This document shows, in pieces, positions 24,801-33,659 of a DNA stretch of 41,867 nucleotides. This DNA is from Nemertoderma westbladi (lineage: Eukaryota; Xenacoelomorpha; Nemertodermatida; Nemertodermatidae). The stretch spans positions 1 to 41,867 of the forward strand of contig JAUCBJ010006292.1 of the NCBI GenBank assembly GCA_032718475.1. Reading direction: 5' to 3'. The notes beneath the pieces were generated by a model. It was not told where the DNA came from. It searched no databases and worked only from the letters and a program-made list of their open reading frames with translations. Both the position numbers and the translations under genes were made by a program. The stretch's first letter is position 1, and every line of letters starts with the position of its first letter.

Positions 24801-26548
24801 CTAATTTTCATGTTTTGTATTCCAGCAGTTCCCCCAACAAGGGGAGTTTAAGCTTTAATCCATTTAGATCCCAGAACTTTCATTTCTTGCATCTAACGTC
24901 GAGTTTTCTTTCTCCTGTGCCTATTTAAGGAACATGTTTGACATACAACTAACACTCGAACACTGACTGCACCAGTGTTACACACATATAAGTTCGAAGG
25001 AGTCAACCGATTACCATGTAACCAGAAACCCAAGTTTACATCTATGTCTCGCTTAATTTATAGATTGGGAGATCTTTTTGGACACCAGGGCGATGACCGA
25101 AAACGCCGAGGTCTTGGCGACAATCTCTTTGATGGTCACAAGGGCAACAGTCACGAATTCCGAGACAAGCACGATTTCAAGAAGATGTTCACCTCGATTG
25201 CACGCGATCCCTACCGCGGACAACAGATTAGAGATTCTGACGAACTCCTGAATGTGAGTTTTTGTTATTGCGCTGTTCGGTAGACCTATCATATGATTTT
25301 ATCAAAGTTTTATTGTACTGTACTTCATTCGCAAATCATGTTGGAATTTTACAAACGTAAAGTATTCGTTTTTATTCAAAACTTGAAACATTACCCTTAC
25401 GTTTTTTATACTATGAAAACATATCGGCGGGGTTAGCTCAGTTGGTTGACCACCGGTCCTACAATCAATAAGTGGTTGTAGGTGTAGGTTCAGCCCCGCC
25501 CTGGTCCACTCAGCCTTTTAATAACTGTGACCAGTTTAATTACTGGGAGCAAAACATGGGATGAGAGTAGCGCCTTACTGCAATAAATTACATTAATCGA
25601 GTATAAATGAATCTTGTAGGCTTATTTAATTAATTATAGTTTATGAGTGGTGTTAATAATTAATTAATTAATCATTAATTAATTATGAAATCCACATTTA
25701 CTACAAACATACAGGACTTCCACGAGCAGTATTGTAAATACGGTATCAATTCCTCATTCCAAAGAAAAATGTGATAACGTAATTAGGTCTACTTAACTAA
25801 ACTTGGAGCATTTTGTACGTTCCAATATGGCTACCGGTACTTCTCATACTTTACTTGGCCTAACCTTCCACAGAAACTCCGCTGCTCCGTTTACGCGGCC
25901 CTCGCTTGTTTGGCCGTCTACTTCATTCTCAGCATCGTGGTTATCGTGATCCTTTCCGTGGCGGTCTGCTGCATGAAGCCTGGATCTACTTCAATGGTCT
26001 CCTCTGCCTACGCCACACCACTCCCGCCACCCCCGAGCTACACTGCGCCGCCGATAACTCCCGAAGGTATTCTAGATTTTAAAGTAATATTTAACTATAA
26101 AATGTAACTAATAATATGTTGCATGTTAAAATCATGTAAACAATATATTATATTGAAACACTATGCTTATTATTAACATTTACTATGGCTTGAGATTTGG
26201 ATTACTGTAGAATTTAATTATTTACAATAATGGTAACTAAATTAATCTTTCTTTAATTGATTTATACATTTAGTTACCAATCCACGTGACAATGGAGCCA
26301 AGAGCAACCTGCCATTTATTGTCATACCTGCTGCACCGGGTGTAGATCGCAAAGGTTAGTTTGCTTTGAATCGGGATTGTAAATACCTACAAATATATAT
26401 ATTTGGGATTGGAAATTATATCCAAGGTACATTAATTATATCCAAATCAGGATAGAAGTGATATAAAACAGGACATTTTTCAGTTTATTCTAATATGCCG
26501 CACTTTTATTTTGTTTTTTTTATCTACACAGGTCAATACATCGTTTGA
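607..26548 (+). CDS. Nine-exon gene for a 395-residue four-pass membrane protein with PPxY tails (spliced CDS span)
   Basis: Coding exons are 607-810, 1179-1235, 1971-2071, 23935-23975, 24312-24615, 25064-25253, 25874-26066, 26274-26354 and 26532-26548. All eight introns are GT-AG and every junction keeps phase, giving 1188 nt, or 395 residues plus TGA. Predicted membrane segments are at about residues 27-50, 62-80, 88-110 and 304-332. The N tail has PPGY (4-7) and the C tail PPSY (352-355). Both would be cytosolic and fit binding to WW domains of Nedd4-type ubiquitin ligases. The loop between segments 3 and 4 is about 190 residues. It has two cysteines (152, 161), five degenerate Asp-containing 9-10-residue repeats, and RKRR (248-251), a furin consensus. 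There is no tetraspanin CCG motif. The topology recalls CD20/MS4A or ENTREP (FAM189) proteins, but I do not recognise the family with certainty. Intron 3 is about 21.9 kb because of a minisatellite. Confidence 0.82.
811..1178 (+). other. Intron 1
   Basis: GTATGT donor and TATTTCAG acceptor. The AT-rich sequence holds no gene, repeat or element that I can identify. Confidence 0.75.
1179..1235 (+). CDS. Coding exon 2 of the four-pass membrane protein gene
   Basis: A 57-nt exon bounded by TTTCAG and GTAAGT, with phase 0 on both sides. It encodes residues 69-87, which complete membrane segment 2 (FVITAVVGIIAS) and add a basic QRKTRG turn that would face the cytosol. Confidence 0.8.
1236..1970 (+). 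other. Intron 2
   Basis: GTAAGT donor and ATTCTAG acceptor. A foldback element occupies 1583-1796. The flanking stretches 1236-1582 and 1797-1970 show no gene or recognisable repeat. Confidence 0.75.
1583..1796. mobile_element. Small foldback-like element with 17-bp subrepeats in its arms
   Basis: The left arm (1583-1669) has five tandem 17-bp units built on TATTCTTAGCCCGCG. The right arm (about 1746-1796) carries almost three copies of the same unit inverted. Both outer ends are GAATTCTTAG in inverted orientation. The centre has two copies of a GTAAAGGAGCAGG unit (about 1671-1701) and a palindrome, AAAACAATAAA / TTTATTGTTTT, around 1725-1747. There is no coding capacity. I could not define a convincing target-site duplication, so the mobile nature is inferred from structure only. 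Confidence 0.55.
1971..2071 (+). CDS. Coding exon 3; its 3' end is the seed of the intron 3 minisatellite
   Basis: The exon follows the acceptor AATTCTAG and encodes residues 88-120 plus two bases of codon 121. This is membrane segment 3 (IIAVLVLTILSTIVLCVVGG) followed by TFRHIKTINRAE. It ends GCTGAAAG before GTAAGATAT, in phase 2. The last 27 or so exon bases and the donor are repeated hundreds of times downstream. Only the first donor (2072) is compatible with the full protein. Reading past it gives AGG TAA, an immediate in-frame stop, so use of any later copy would truncate the protein after residue 121. Joining to 23935 restores AGA (Arg121) and continues as YRYDYMDD. Confidence 0.8.
2045..23378 (+). 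repeat. Giant minisatellite of 33/31-bp units filling intron 3, derived from the exon 3 splice donor
   Basis: About 21.3 kb of head-to-tail units, roughly 650 by length. The first unit is the coding end of exon 3. Each unit carries ATTAAAACCATCAACCGTG, then GCTGAAAG, then the donor GTAAGAT. The commonest types are 33 bp (GAAAGG) and 31 bp (GAGG, two A's missing). Rarer types are 34 bp (AAAGGTTAAGAT), 36 bp (GGTAAGATTAAGAT, or GTGGTGCTG insertions) and point variants such as AATCGTGCC, AACCATGCT, AACAGTGCT and CAGCCGTGC. The array is organised in larger duplicated blocks. For example, about 1.5 kb from 3961 recurs exactly 1540 bp later. The open frames inside it, on both strands, result from the 33-bp period and absence of stops in some frames, and are not genes. 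Confidence 0.97.
3961..7040 (+). repeat. Tandem 1540-bp segmental duplication within the minisatellite
   Basis: The segment starting at 3961 recurs at 5501 with the same rare variants in the same order. Examples are CATTAATCG, CATCGACCG followed by GTAAGCTATT, and GTGCAGAAAGGTATGAT. Shared private variants at an offset of exactly 1540 bp show duplication of a block of about 48 units rather than unit-by-unit growth. The right limit is approximate. Confidence 0.8.
23379..23934 (+). other. Unique 3' part of intron 3
   Basis: Ordinary AT-rich intron sequence after the minisatellite ends in CTCAGGTAAAATATAG. It ends with the acceptor TTTTTATTTTTAG before 23935. Apart from a possible tRNA-derived fragment near 23660-23700, I see nothing recognisable. 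Confidence 0.7.
23655..23715 (+). repeat. Possible tRNA-derived SINE remnant
   Basis: CCGGTTCGAGCCCACC contains GGTTCGAGCCC, a good match to the pol III B-box (GGTTCGANTCC). No clear A-box or complete cloverleaf precedes it, so at most this is a truncated tRNA-derived fragment. Confidence 0.25.
23935..23975 (+). CDS. Coding exon 4 (41-nt micro-exon)
   Basis: Bounded by TTTTTAG and GTTAGT. One base completes Arg121, 13 codons encode YRYDYMDDIIYPD, and the last base opens codon 135. The phase fits both the exon 3 and exon 5 partners. It starts the long luminal or extracellular loop after membrane segment 3. Confidence 0.7.
23976..24311 (+). other. Intron 4
   Basis: GTTAGT donor and TTATTTTGCAG acceptor. 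No gene or identifiable repeat is seen. Confidence 0.7.
24312..24615 (+). CDS. Coding exon 5, Asp/Asn-rich repeat loop
   Basis: Encodes residues 135 (completed) to 235 plus two bases. After LVFQEGRIHIDFGRLCDR and a second Cys (161) come five degenerate repeats of 9-10 residues between about 180 and 230 (VDIGQMLEN, VDIDQIMNN, LNFDEILNN, MNLDELMAN, FGNIDLEHF). They alternate an Asp with hydrophobic residues and probably form amphipathic helix turns. The acceptor is TTTTGCAG and the donor GTGAGT. The frame is open upstream to 24260, but the phase from exon 4 and the acceptor fix the start. Confidence 0.8.
24616..25063 (+). other. Intron 5
   Basis: GTGAGT donor and AATTTATAG acceptor. No gene or recognisable repeat. 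Confidence 0.7.
25064..25253 (+). CDS. Coding exon 6, basic/acidic loop with furin-type site
   Basis: One base completes Gly236 and 63 codons follow (residues 237-299): LGDLFGHQGDD, RKRR (248-251), then a charged stretch with DKHDFKKMF, ending DSDELLN. RKRR followed by Gly fits the furin consensus R-X-K/R-R in a loop predicted to be luminal or extracellular. Donor GTGAGT, phase 0. Confidence 0.78.
25254..25873 (+). other. Intron 6
   Basis: GTGAGT donor and CCTTCCACAG acceptor. It contains a 75-nt tRNA-like sequence (25426-25500) and an AT-rich palindromic stretch of TAATTAAT repeats near 25655-25685. Confidence 0.7.
25426..25500 (+). repeat. 75-nt tRNA-like sequence (tRNA pseudogene or SINE head)
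   Basis: The ends GGCGGGG and CCCCGCC form a perfect 7-bp acceptor-like stem at exactly tRNA spacing. TTAGCTCAGTTGG matches the pol III A-box (D arm). GGTTCAGCCCC is an imperfect B-box. The anticodon region has instead a CCTACAA...TTGTAGG hairpin, and the T stem does not pair properly. A decayed tRNA or tRNA-derived SINE is therefore more likely than a working tRNA. Confidence 0.5.
25874..26066 (+). CDS. Coding exon 7, fourth membrane segment and proline-rich tail
   Basis: Encodes residues 300-363 plus one base. The membrane segment is YAALACLAVYFILSIVVIVI (about 306-325, extending to 332) and ends in a CC pair that could be palmitoylated. The cytosolic PLPPPPSYTAPP that follows carries PPSY (352-355), a WW-domain ligand. 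Acceptor TTCCACAG, donor GTATTC, phase 1. Confidence 0.8.
26274..26354 (+). CDS. Coding exon 8, C-terminal tail
   Basis: Bounded by ACATTTAG and GTTAGT. It completes Val364 and encodes TNPRDNGAKSNLPFIVIPAA...DRK (to 390) in phase with exons 7 and 9. There is no recognised domain. Confidence 0.65.
26532..26548 (+). CDS. Coding part of the last exon (QYIV, stop)
   Basis: The acceptor CTACACAG precedes 26532. Two bases complete Gly391, then Gln-Tyr-Ile-Val and TGA (26546-26548). The C-terminal YIV would be compatible with a PDZ ligand, which is only a suggestion. Confidence 0.6.
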
Positions 26549-27516
26549 TTGGATCTCAACGTTACGTTGCTAAGGAGATAAAACTCACTCGTGTGCTTCT
26601 ATTAGATGTGCTATGCCTGATCACCTTTGTAGATAGTTGACCGCCACCATATTTACTCTACACAAACTGGCATTCAAAGCTGTTCTAGAAATTCCTTCTA
26701 GCTTACTTATTGTTAGCTCTGTTTATTTTTCATCTTTCTACTTTACTTGAACATTGTTTATATAATGTACTTAATGTACTGTAGCTTACGCTACACAACC
26801 TTATTTTATACTCCCTTAGGATAGTAATATGTTCAGACTATAAACTCTAGATGCACCGAGTATTTATTTTTATTACGAAGGACTTACTTATTCAACTGAA
26901 TCTTTAATGGATATGGTTTAAAACGCTGTGACTCGCCACACAGAAAATGTTTAAATTTCATATTTTCTTCTGATAAAGCCAGTTGTGAAATATCACGAAT
27001 GTGTAAGATGGTAATATATACATATATTTATATCATTCATATATACGTTTATTCATTTATTTTGATTTCGGCTTAACGACATATATACCAAATATAGAAA
27101 TTAAATAAATAAACAATATAAATATATTTTGTATATATTGGCCATTTGAATAAATTAATATTAATAACCTATAATTGTAAAAAATTACATGCGATAAATT
27201 GTAAATATAATAATATGTATTATTATACTGTATAATATAATATTTCGATCGATTATAATAATTAATCCTACATTTAATGTGTAAGATATTTTTACTTTCC
27301 AATGGGTGAGGGGGGTGGAGGTCATGTTGTTAAAAAATTCATGCAAACAAAAATAAAATTGGAAAATAGCTTTTATCTTAACCAACATTTTCTTATAGCC
27401 ATGGGAGTTATTGGCTCGCCCCTAGATCCATATAATAAAATTAAGCAGTGGCGTAAAATCAAAAAGCTGATACAGAACTTACTTTGCGTAAATTATTTTG
27501 CCCAAAGAAAATAACT
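26549..27516 (+). other. 3' UTR and AT-rich intergenic sequence
   Basis: The last exon probably continues here. The first canonical AATAAA hexamers after the stop are two overlapping copies at 27104-27113, with another near 27352, so the poly(A) site is uncertain. No further gene is supported. Small open frames on both strands in this AT-rich stretch have no recognisable content. Confidence 0.45.
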
Positions 27517-27570
27517 ATATGATACGGAGCCCCTAAAGGGATATTTGGGAAAATATATTTTTTTCCTAAG

Positions 27571-28048
27571 TTGTGCGCACAGCTTAGTATATTGTGCGCA
27601 CAACTTAGTATCTTGTGCGCACAACTTAGTATCTTGTGCGCACAACTTAGTATCTTGTGCGCACAACTTAGTATCTTGTGCGCACAACTTAGTATCTTGT
27701 GCGCACAACTTAGTATCTTGTGCGCACAACTTAGTATCTTGTGCGCACAACTTAGTATCTTGTGCGCACAACTTAGTATCTTGTGCGCACAACTTAGTAT
27801 CTTGTGCGCACAACTTAGTATCTTGTGCGCACAACTTAGTATCTTGTGCGCACAACTTAGTATCTTGTGCGCACAACTTAGTATCTTGTGCGCACAACTT
27901 AGTATCGTGTGCGCACAACTTAGTATCGTGTGCGCACAACTTAGTATCTTGTGCGCACCACTTAGTATCTTGTGCGCACAACTTAGTATCTTGTGCGCAC
28001 AACTTAGTATCGTGTGCGCACCACTTAGTAGCTTGTGCGCACAACTTA
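27571..28048 (+). repeat. 21-bp palindromic minisatellite, left arm of the element
   Basis: About 23 copies of a 21-bp unit made of the perfect 12-bp palindrome TTGTGCGCACAA plus the spacer CTTAGTATC. The unit length is a multiple of three, so several frames on both strands stay open. These long apparent proteins are artefacts of the repeat. Variants (CACCACTTAG, CGTGTGCG, an atypical first unit) cluster at the two ends and the middle copies are near identical. Confidence 0.95.
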
Positions 28049-28740
28049 CAGTACAGGCCACCAGAAAAAGCAGATTTCTTCCAATGTGATCACATTTGAA
28101 CACGTTTGTTCAAGTCATCTGATTGGATATATCTTCTAGATCACACAGCAGGAGGCTAACTAACTTGCTGGGACCGACAAAGGCTTTGTGTGCGGTGCGC
28201 CTGTATGTCTGATATCAGGTAGATGAGAGGGCCCCCAGGGCGTAACATTGCGGACATGGGCTGTATTGGTAGAGAGAACTACATACAAGACCACATGGAG
28301 GTTCATGGAGTGTATGGGAGTGGATGGGTATATGGATGGAGGAGCCTAGACCATTGAATAATTAATTTAGTGCAGGGAGATGTCGCGCCATTAGTCTGAC
28401 ACCGAAAGGGCACAGAGAAACACCAGAAGATGCCTTAACATCACTAACTATTCAGTAGGCCTGCCTACTAGATACTATTAAGCGCACACTATAAAGGTAA
28501 ACAAAATCCTTATCGCATTTCCAGCTGCAGTGAGTGACAGTTCGGCAAACTACAGAGAGTTTCCAGATTACTAAGCGTTTCAAAAGTATTCAATTGTATC
28601 CTTTGGCGAAAAAATTTTGGTTGTTGCCAGTTCAATTATGTTCAATTGTCCCGTTCAACAACATTACATTACACTGGTACACATTCGATAAAATGTGTTC
28701 ACAATTGTACAAATCTGCGTTTTCTGGTGGCCTGTACTGT

Positions 28741-28800
28741 AGTATCTTGGGCGCACAACTTAGTATCTTGTGCGCACAACTTAGTATCTTGTGCCCACAA
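28741..28800 (+). repeat. 21-bp palindromic minisatellite, right arm of the element
   Basis: About three copies of the unit seen in the left arm (TTGTGCGCACAA with CTTAGTATC). They lie between the inverted inner segment and the right terminal repeat. Confidence 0.9.
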
Positions 28801-28840
28801 CGTATATTTTGCATGTCCCTTTAGGGGCTCCGTAATATGA

Positions 28841-29237
28841 GGCCTAACTAACAAAATGAATTATATTGAGCAATAAAATAATTAATTTCAGGGAGAAAGA
28901 GTATAGCGAGTTTGAATACTAAATTGTTCAGCATGCCATAAAGAGAGACTGATTTTGCTGGTTATTTGCCCGACATGGTTGACTAATTGCTGAGGTTCTG
29001 TGCCCTTGTAGTTTTAGGAGGGTAGGTGACTATTATATTACATAGGCTTAAGGTACACCCGCTCTCTACGTTGTAAGTAATGTTATAATGGGGTTCTTAG
29101 GCTATACGGTACCTCGTTAAGGGTAATCAGCTGAGCAACACAATGCAATTCGATAGCGAGGTGTGCCTTGTTGCCTTTACCACTAGTCTTCAATAAATAT
29201 ATGCCATCACATCTATCCAATGCTGAAATGATTGCGT
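28841..29237. other. Intergenic sequence without identifiable features
   Basis: I see no gene, repeat or RNA here between the transposon and the next minisatellite. Confidence 0.6.
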
Positions 29238-32200
29238 CGAGCCACAAAAGTAAGAGACACTAAGCCTACCAAATGGGACGAGCCACAAAGTAAGAGACAC
29301 TAGCGTACCAAATGGGACGAGCCACAAAGTAAGAGACACTAAGCGTACCAAATGGGACGAGCCACAAAGTAAGAGACACTAGCTTTCCAAATGGGACGAG
29401 CCACAAAGTAAGAGACACTCTAGCGTACCACAAAGTAAGAGACACTAGCGTACCAAATGGGACGAGCCACAAAGTAAGAGACACTAGCGTACCACGAAGT
29501 AAGAGACACTAGCGTACCAAATGGGACGAGCCACAAAGTAAGAGACACTAAGCCTACCAAATGGGACGAGCCACAAAGTAAGAGACACTAGCGTACCAAA
29601 TGGGACGAGCCACAAAGTAAGAGACACTAAGCGTACCAAATGGGACGAGCCACAAAGTAAGAGACACTAGCGTACCAAATGGGACGAGCCACAAAATAAG
29701 AGACAATAGCGTACCAAATGGGACGAGCCACAAAGTAAGAGACACTAGCGTACCACAAAGTAAGAGACACTAGCGTACCACAAAGTTAGAGACACTAGCG
29801 TACCAAATGGGACGAGCCACAAAGTAAGAGACCCTAGCGTACCAAATGGGACGAGCCACAAAGCAAGAGACACTAGCGTACCACAAAGTAAGATACACTA
29901 GCGTACCCCAAAGTAAGAGACACTAGCGTACCACAAAGTAAGAGACACTAGCGTACCACAAAGTAAGAGACACTAGCGTACCGCAAAGTAAGATACACTA
30001 GCGTGCCACAAAGTAAGACACACTAGCGTACCACAAAGTAAGACACACTAGCGTACCACAAAGTAAGAGACACTAGCGTACCGAATGGGACGAGCCACAA
30101 AATAAGAGACAATAGCGTACCAAATGGGACGAGCCACAAAGTAAGAGACACTAGCGTACCACAAAGTAAGAGACACTAGCGTACCACAAAGTTAGAGACA
30201 CTAGCGTACCAAATGGGACGAGCCACAAAGTAAGATACCCTAGCGTACCAAATGGGACGAGCCACAAAGCAAGAGACACTAGAGTACCACAAAGTAAGAT
30301 ACACTAGCGTACCCCAAAGTAAGAGACACTAGCGTACCACAAAGTAAGAGACACTAGCGTACCACAAAGTAAGAGACACTAGCGTACCATAAAGTAAGGG
30401 ACACTAGCGTACCAAATGGGACGAGCCACAAAGAAAGAGACACTAGCGTACCAAATGGGACGAGCCACAAAGTAAGAGACCCTAGCGTACCAAATTGGAC
30501 GAGCCACAAAGTAAGAGACACACTAGCGTACCAAATGGGACGAGCCACAAAGTAAGAGACACTAGCGTACCAAATGGGACGAGCCACAAAATAAGAGACA
30601 ATAGCGTACCAAATGGGACGAGCCACAAAGTAAGATACACTAGCGTACCACAAAGTAAGAGACACTAGCGTGCCACAAAGTTAGAGACACTAGCGTACCA
30701 AATGGGACGAGCCACAAAGTAAGAGACCTAGCGTACCAAATGGGACGAGCCACAAAGCAAGAGACACTAGCGTACAACAAAGTAAGATACACTAGCGTAC
30801 CCCAAATTAAGAGACACTAGCGTACCACAAAGTAAGAGACACTAGCGTACCACAAAGTAAGAGACACTAGCGTACCGCAAAGTAAGATACACTAGCGTGC
30901 AACAAAGTAAGACACACTAGCGTACCACAAAGTAAGACACACTAGCGTACCACAAAGTAAGAGACACTAGCGTACCGAATGGGACGAGCCACAAGGTAAG
31001 AGACACTAGCGTACCACAAAGTAAGAGACACTAGCGTACCACAAAGTAAGAGACACTAGCGTACCAAATGGGACGAGCCACAAAGTAAGAGACACTAGCG
31101 TACCAAATGGGACGAGCCACTAAGTAAGAGACCCTAGCGTACCAAATGGGACGAGCCACAAAGTAAGAGACACTAGCGTACCAAATGGGACGAACCACAA
31201 AGTAAGAGACACTAGCGTACCAAATGGGACAAGCCACAAAGTAAGAGACACTAGCGTACCACAAAATAAGAGACACTAGCGTACCACAAAGTAAGAGACA
31301 CTAGTGTACCAAATGGGACGAGCCACAAAAAGAGACACTAGCGTACCACAAAGTAAGAGACACTAGTGTACCAAATGGGACGAGCCACAAAGTAAGAGAC
31401 CCTAGCGTACCAAATGGGACGAGCCACAAAGTAAGAGACACTAGCGTACCAAATCGGACGAGCCACAAAGTAAGAGACACTAGCGTACCACATAGTAAGA
31501 CACACTAGCGTACCAAATGGGACGAGCAACAAAGTAAGAGACTCTAGCGTACCACAAAGTAAGAGACACTAGCGTACCAAATGGGACGAGCCACAAAGTA
31601 AGAGACCCTAGCGTACCAAATGGGACGAGACACAAAGTAAGAGAAACTAGCGTACCAAATGGGACGAGCCGCAAAGTAAGAGACACTAGCGTACCACAAA
31701 GTAAGAGACACTAGCGTACCACAAAGTAAGAGACACTAGCGTACCACAAAGTAAGAGACACTAGCGTACCAAATCGGACGAGCCACAAAGTAAGAGACCC
31801 TAGCGTACCAAATGGGACGAGCCACAAAGTAAGAGACCCTAGCGTACCAAATGGGACGAGCCACAAAGTAAGAGACACTAGCGTACCAAATGGGACGAGC
31901 CACAAAGTAAGAGACACTAGCGTACCAAATGGGACGAGCCACAAAGTAAGAGACCCTAGCGTACCAAATGGGACGAGCCACAAAGTAAGAGACTCTAGCG
32001 TACCAAATGGGACGAGCCACAAAGTAAGAGACTCTAAAAGACGAGCCACAAAGTAAGAGACACTAAAAGACGAGCCACAAAGTAGGAGACTCTAGCGTAC
32101 CAAATGGGACGAGCCACAAAGTAAGAGACACTGGCGTACCAAATGGGACGAGCCACAAAGTAAGAGACACTAGCGTACCAAATGGGACGAGCCTCAAAGT

Positions 32201-32845
32201 AAGAGACTCTAGCGTACCAAATGGGACGAGCCACAAAGTAAGAGACTCTAAAAGACGAGCCACAAAGTAAGAGACACTAGCGTACCACAAAGTAAGAGAC
32301 TCTAGCGTACCAAATGGGACGAGCCACAAAGTAAGAGACTCTAAAAGACGAGCCACAAAGTAAGAGACACTAGCGTACCACAAAGTAAGAGACACTAGCG
32401 TACCACAAAGTAAGAAACACTAGCGTACCACAAGGTTAGAGACACTAGTGTACCAAATGGGACGAGCCACAAAGTAAGAGACTCTAAAAGACGAGCCACA
32501 AAGTAAGAGACACTAGCGTACCACAAAGTAAGAGACTCTAGCGTACCAAATGGGACGAGCCACAAAGTAAGAGACACTAGCGTACCAAATGGGACGAGCC
32601 ACAAAGTAAGACACTCTAGCGTACCCAATGGGACGAGCCACAAAGTAAGAGACTCTAAAAGACGAGCCACAAAGTAAGAGACACTAGCGTACCACAAAGT
32701 AGGAGACTCTAGCGTACCAAATGGGACGAGCCACAAAGTAAAAGACCCTAGCGTACCAAATGGGACGAGCCACAAAGTAAGACACTCTAGCGTACCAAAT
32801 GGGACAAGCCACAAAGTAAGAGACTCTAGCGTAGCGTACCAAATT
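29238..32845 (+). repeat. 3.6-kb composite minisatellite of 25-bp and 39-bp units
   Basis: The core unit is ACAAAGTAAGAGACAC followed by TAGCGTACC (25 bp). The longer unit adds AAATGGGACGAGCC (39 bp). The two types are intermixed over 3.6 kb. A third form with CTCTAAAAGACGAGCC appears only toward the right (about 32030-32690). Larger blocks are duplicated: a run marked by AAAATAAGAGACAATAGCG followed by a fixed order of variants starts near 29692, 30098 and 30590. The open minus-strand frames are repeat artefacts. Confidence 0.95.
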
Positions 32846-33600
32846 GGTATTGCTGCCTGCCTGTCCGTTTGAGCGTCTGGAATATATATTTAAGATTAAA
32901 AAGTTTATTTTCTAGTTTATTTATTCTAGTCTATTAATATTTTATGTACCAGATGCTATTAGAGTAAAAGAGCATGATACATTAGTATAATAAACTATTT
33001 ACACTTTTATTTTAGTTCACTACCCCATCGTCTTACGTCCATCTTTGTCACCACTTTTTGTTCATTACAGTAGCAGTAGTAGGGAAGGCCTAACTGCAAT
33101 CTGTTAGAGGTGACTTTCGACGCAATCAAAATTCATTCCTCTCCAAGGGAAAATGGTCGCAAATATTTCCTCGCAAAAATAAAACTGTAATCTTGTTTTA
33201 TTCACTTTCGTTTATTGTTTTGGTTAGAATGAGGTGTCACTGTAACCTGTTCCTTTCCCTAAATCGTATTTTTAACATTGAAACGAGATATTTGCATCAA
33301 TCCCCCCCACCCTCGCCTCACTGCGGTAGTGGGATGCTGGGATGTTATGTTACAGGGGAACGAAAATCGTAGTTATTGTCTTTGGTGCAAATTTACTGTA
33401 TATTAATTTTCCATCATAATTATTATATTCTTCAGGATAATATATTTTACAATCTTAGTGAATTAATACAAGTTGTTGTCGCAGTTCCACACATTCTATG
33501 CAGATGAGTGTCATTTTACTAAGTGACGCCCTGTAGTAACTAGTGTGCAGGAGTTACAAATATTTAATGCATAAGAAGGCCTTATTATACAGTATATAGC
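32846..33600. other. Intergenic sequence upstream of HSP90
   Basis: AT-rich, with no gene seen. It contains one isolated copy of a 68-bp unit (about 33205-33265) that is tandemly repeated inside the HSP90 intron, and a C-rich run near 33302. Confidence 0.6.
33205..33265 (+). repeat. Solitary copy of the 68-bp unit found as an array in the HSP90 intron
   Basis: TTTATTGTTTTGGTTAGAA followed a few bases later by CTGTAACCTGTTCCTTTCCC matches the unit repeated at 37820-38335. It lies about 4.6 kb upstream, outside the transposon that contains the array. Confidence 0.7.
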
Positions 33601-33659
33601 GAATATACAAATTTAGTAAAATTCCACAAGATGGCGAACAATAATCATCTCATCAATTT

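Larger units (their letters stand above)
27523..28834. mobile_element. Non-autonomous inverted-repeat transposon with satellite arms and 6-bp target duplication
   Basis: The terminal inverted repeats are TACGGAGCCCCTAAAGGGA (27523-27541) and its perfect complement (28816-28834). Both ends are flanked by ATATGA (27517-27522 and 28835-28840), a 6-bp direct repeat taken as the target-site duplication. Inside each arm lies an array of a 21-bp unit (about 23 copies left, about 3 right). Next comes an inverted segment, ACAGTACAGGCCACCAGAAA, on the left (about 28047-28066) with its complement on the right (about 28718-28738). The core (about 28070-28690) has no credible open frame. The structure resembles foldback/TU-type elements. 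The superfamily is unresolved. Confidence 0.82.

Noticed and set aside
25426-25500. Functional tRNA gene
   Set aside because: The T stem does not pair, the B-box is imperfect, and the anticodon region cannot form a standard arm.
607-26548. Tetraspanin or claudin assignment for the four-pass protein
   Set aside because: There is no CCG motif in the long loop, and no claudin W-GLW-C-C signature in the first loop. The first loop is too short.
27459-28103. Cysteine/histidine-rich repeat proteins of about 170-215 residues on both strands
   Set aside because: The 21-bp unit is a multiple of three and lacks stops in several frames. Four frames are open at once over the same DNA inside a transposon arm.
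29266-32814. Minus-strand repeat proteins rich in LTLWLVPFGT or SYFVARPIWYA
   Set aside because: Shadows of the 25/39-bp minisatellite; the frame changes with each change of unit type.
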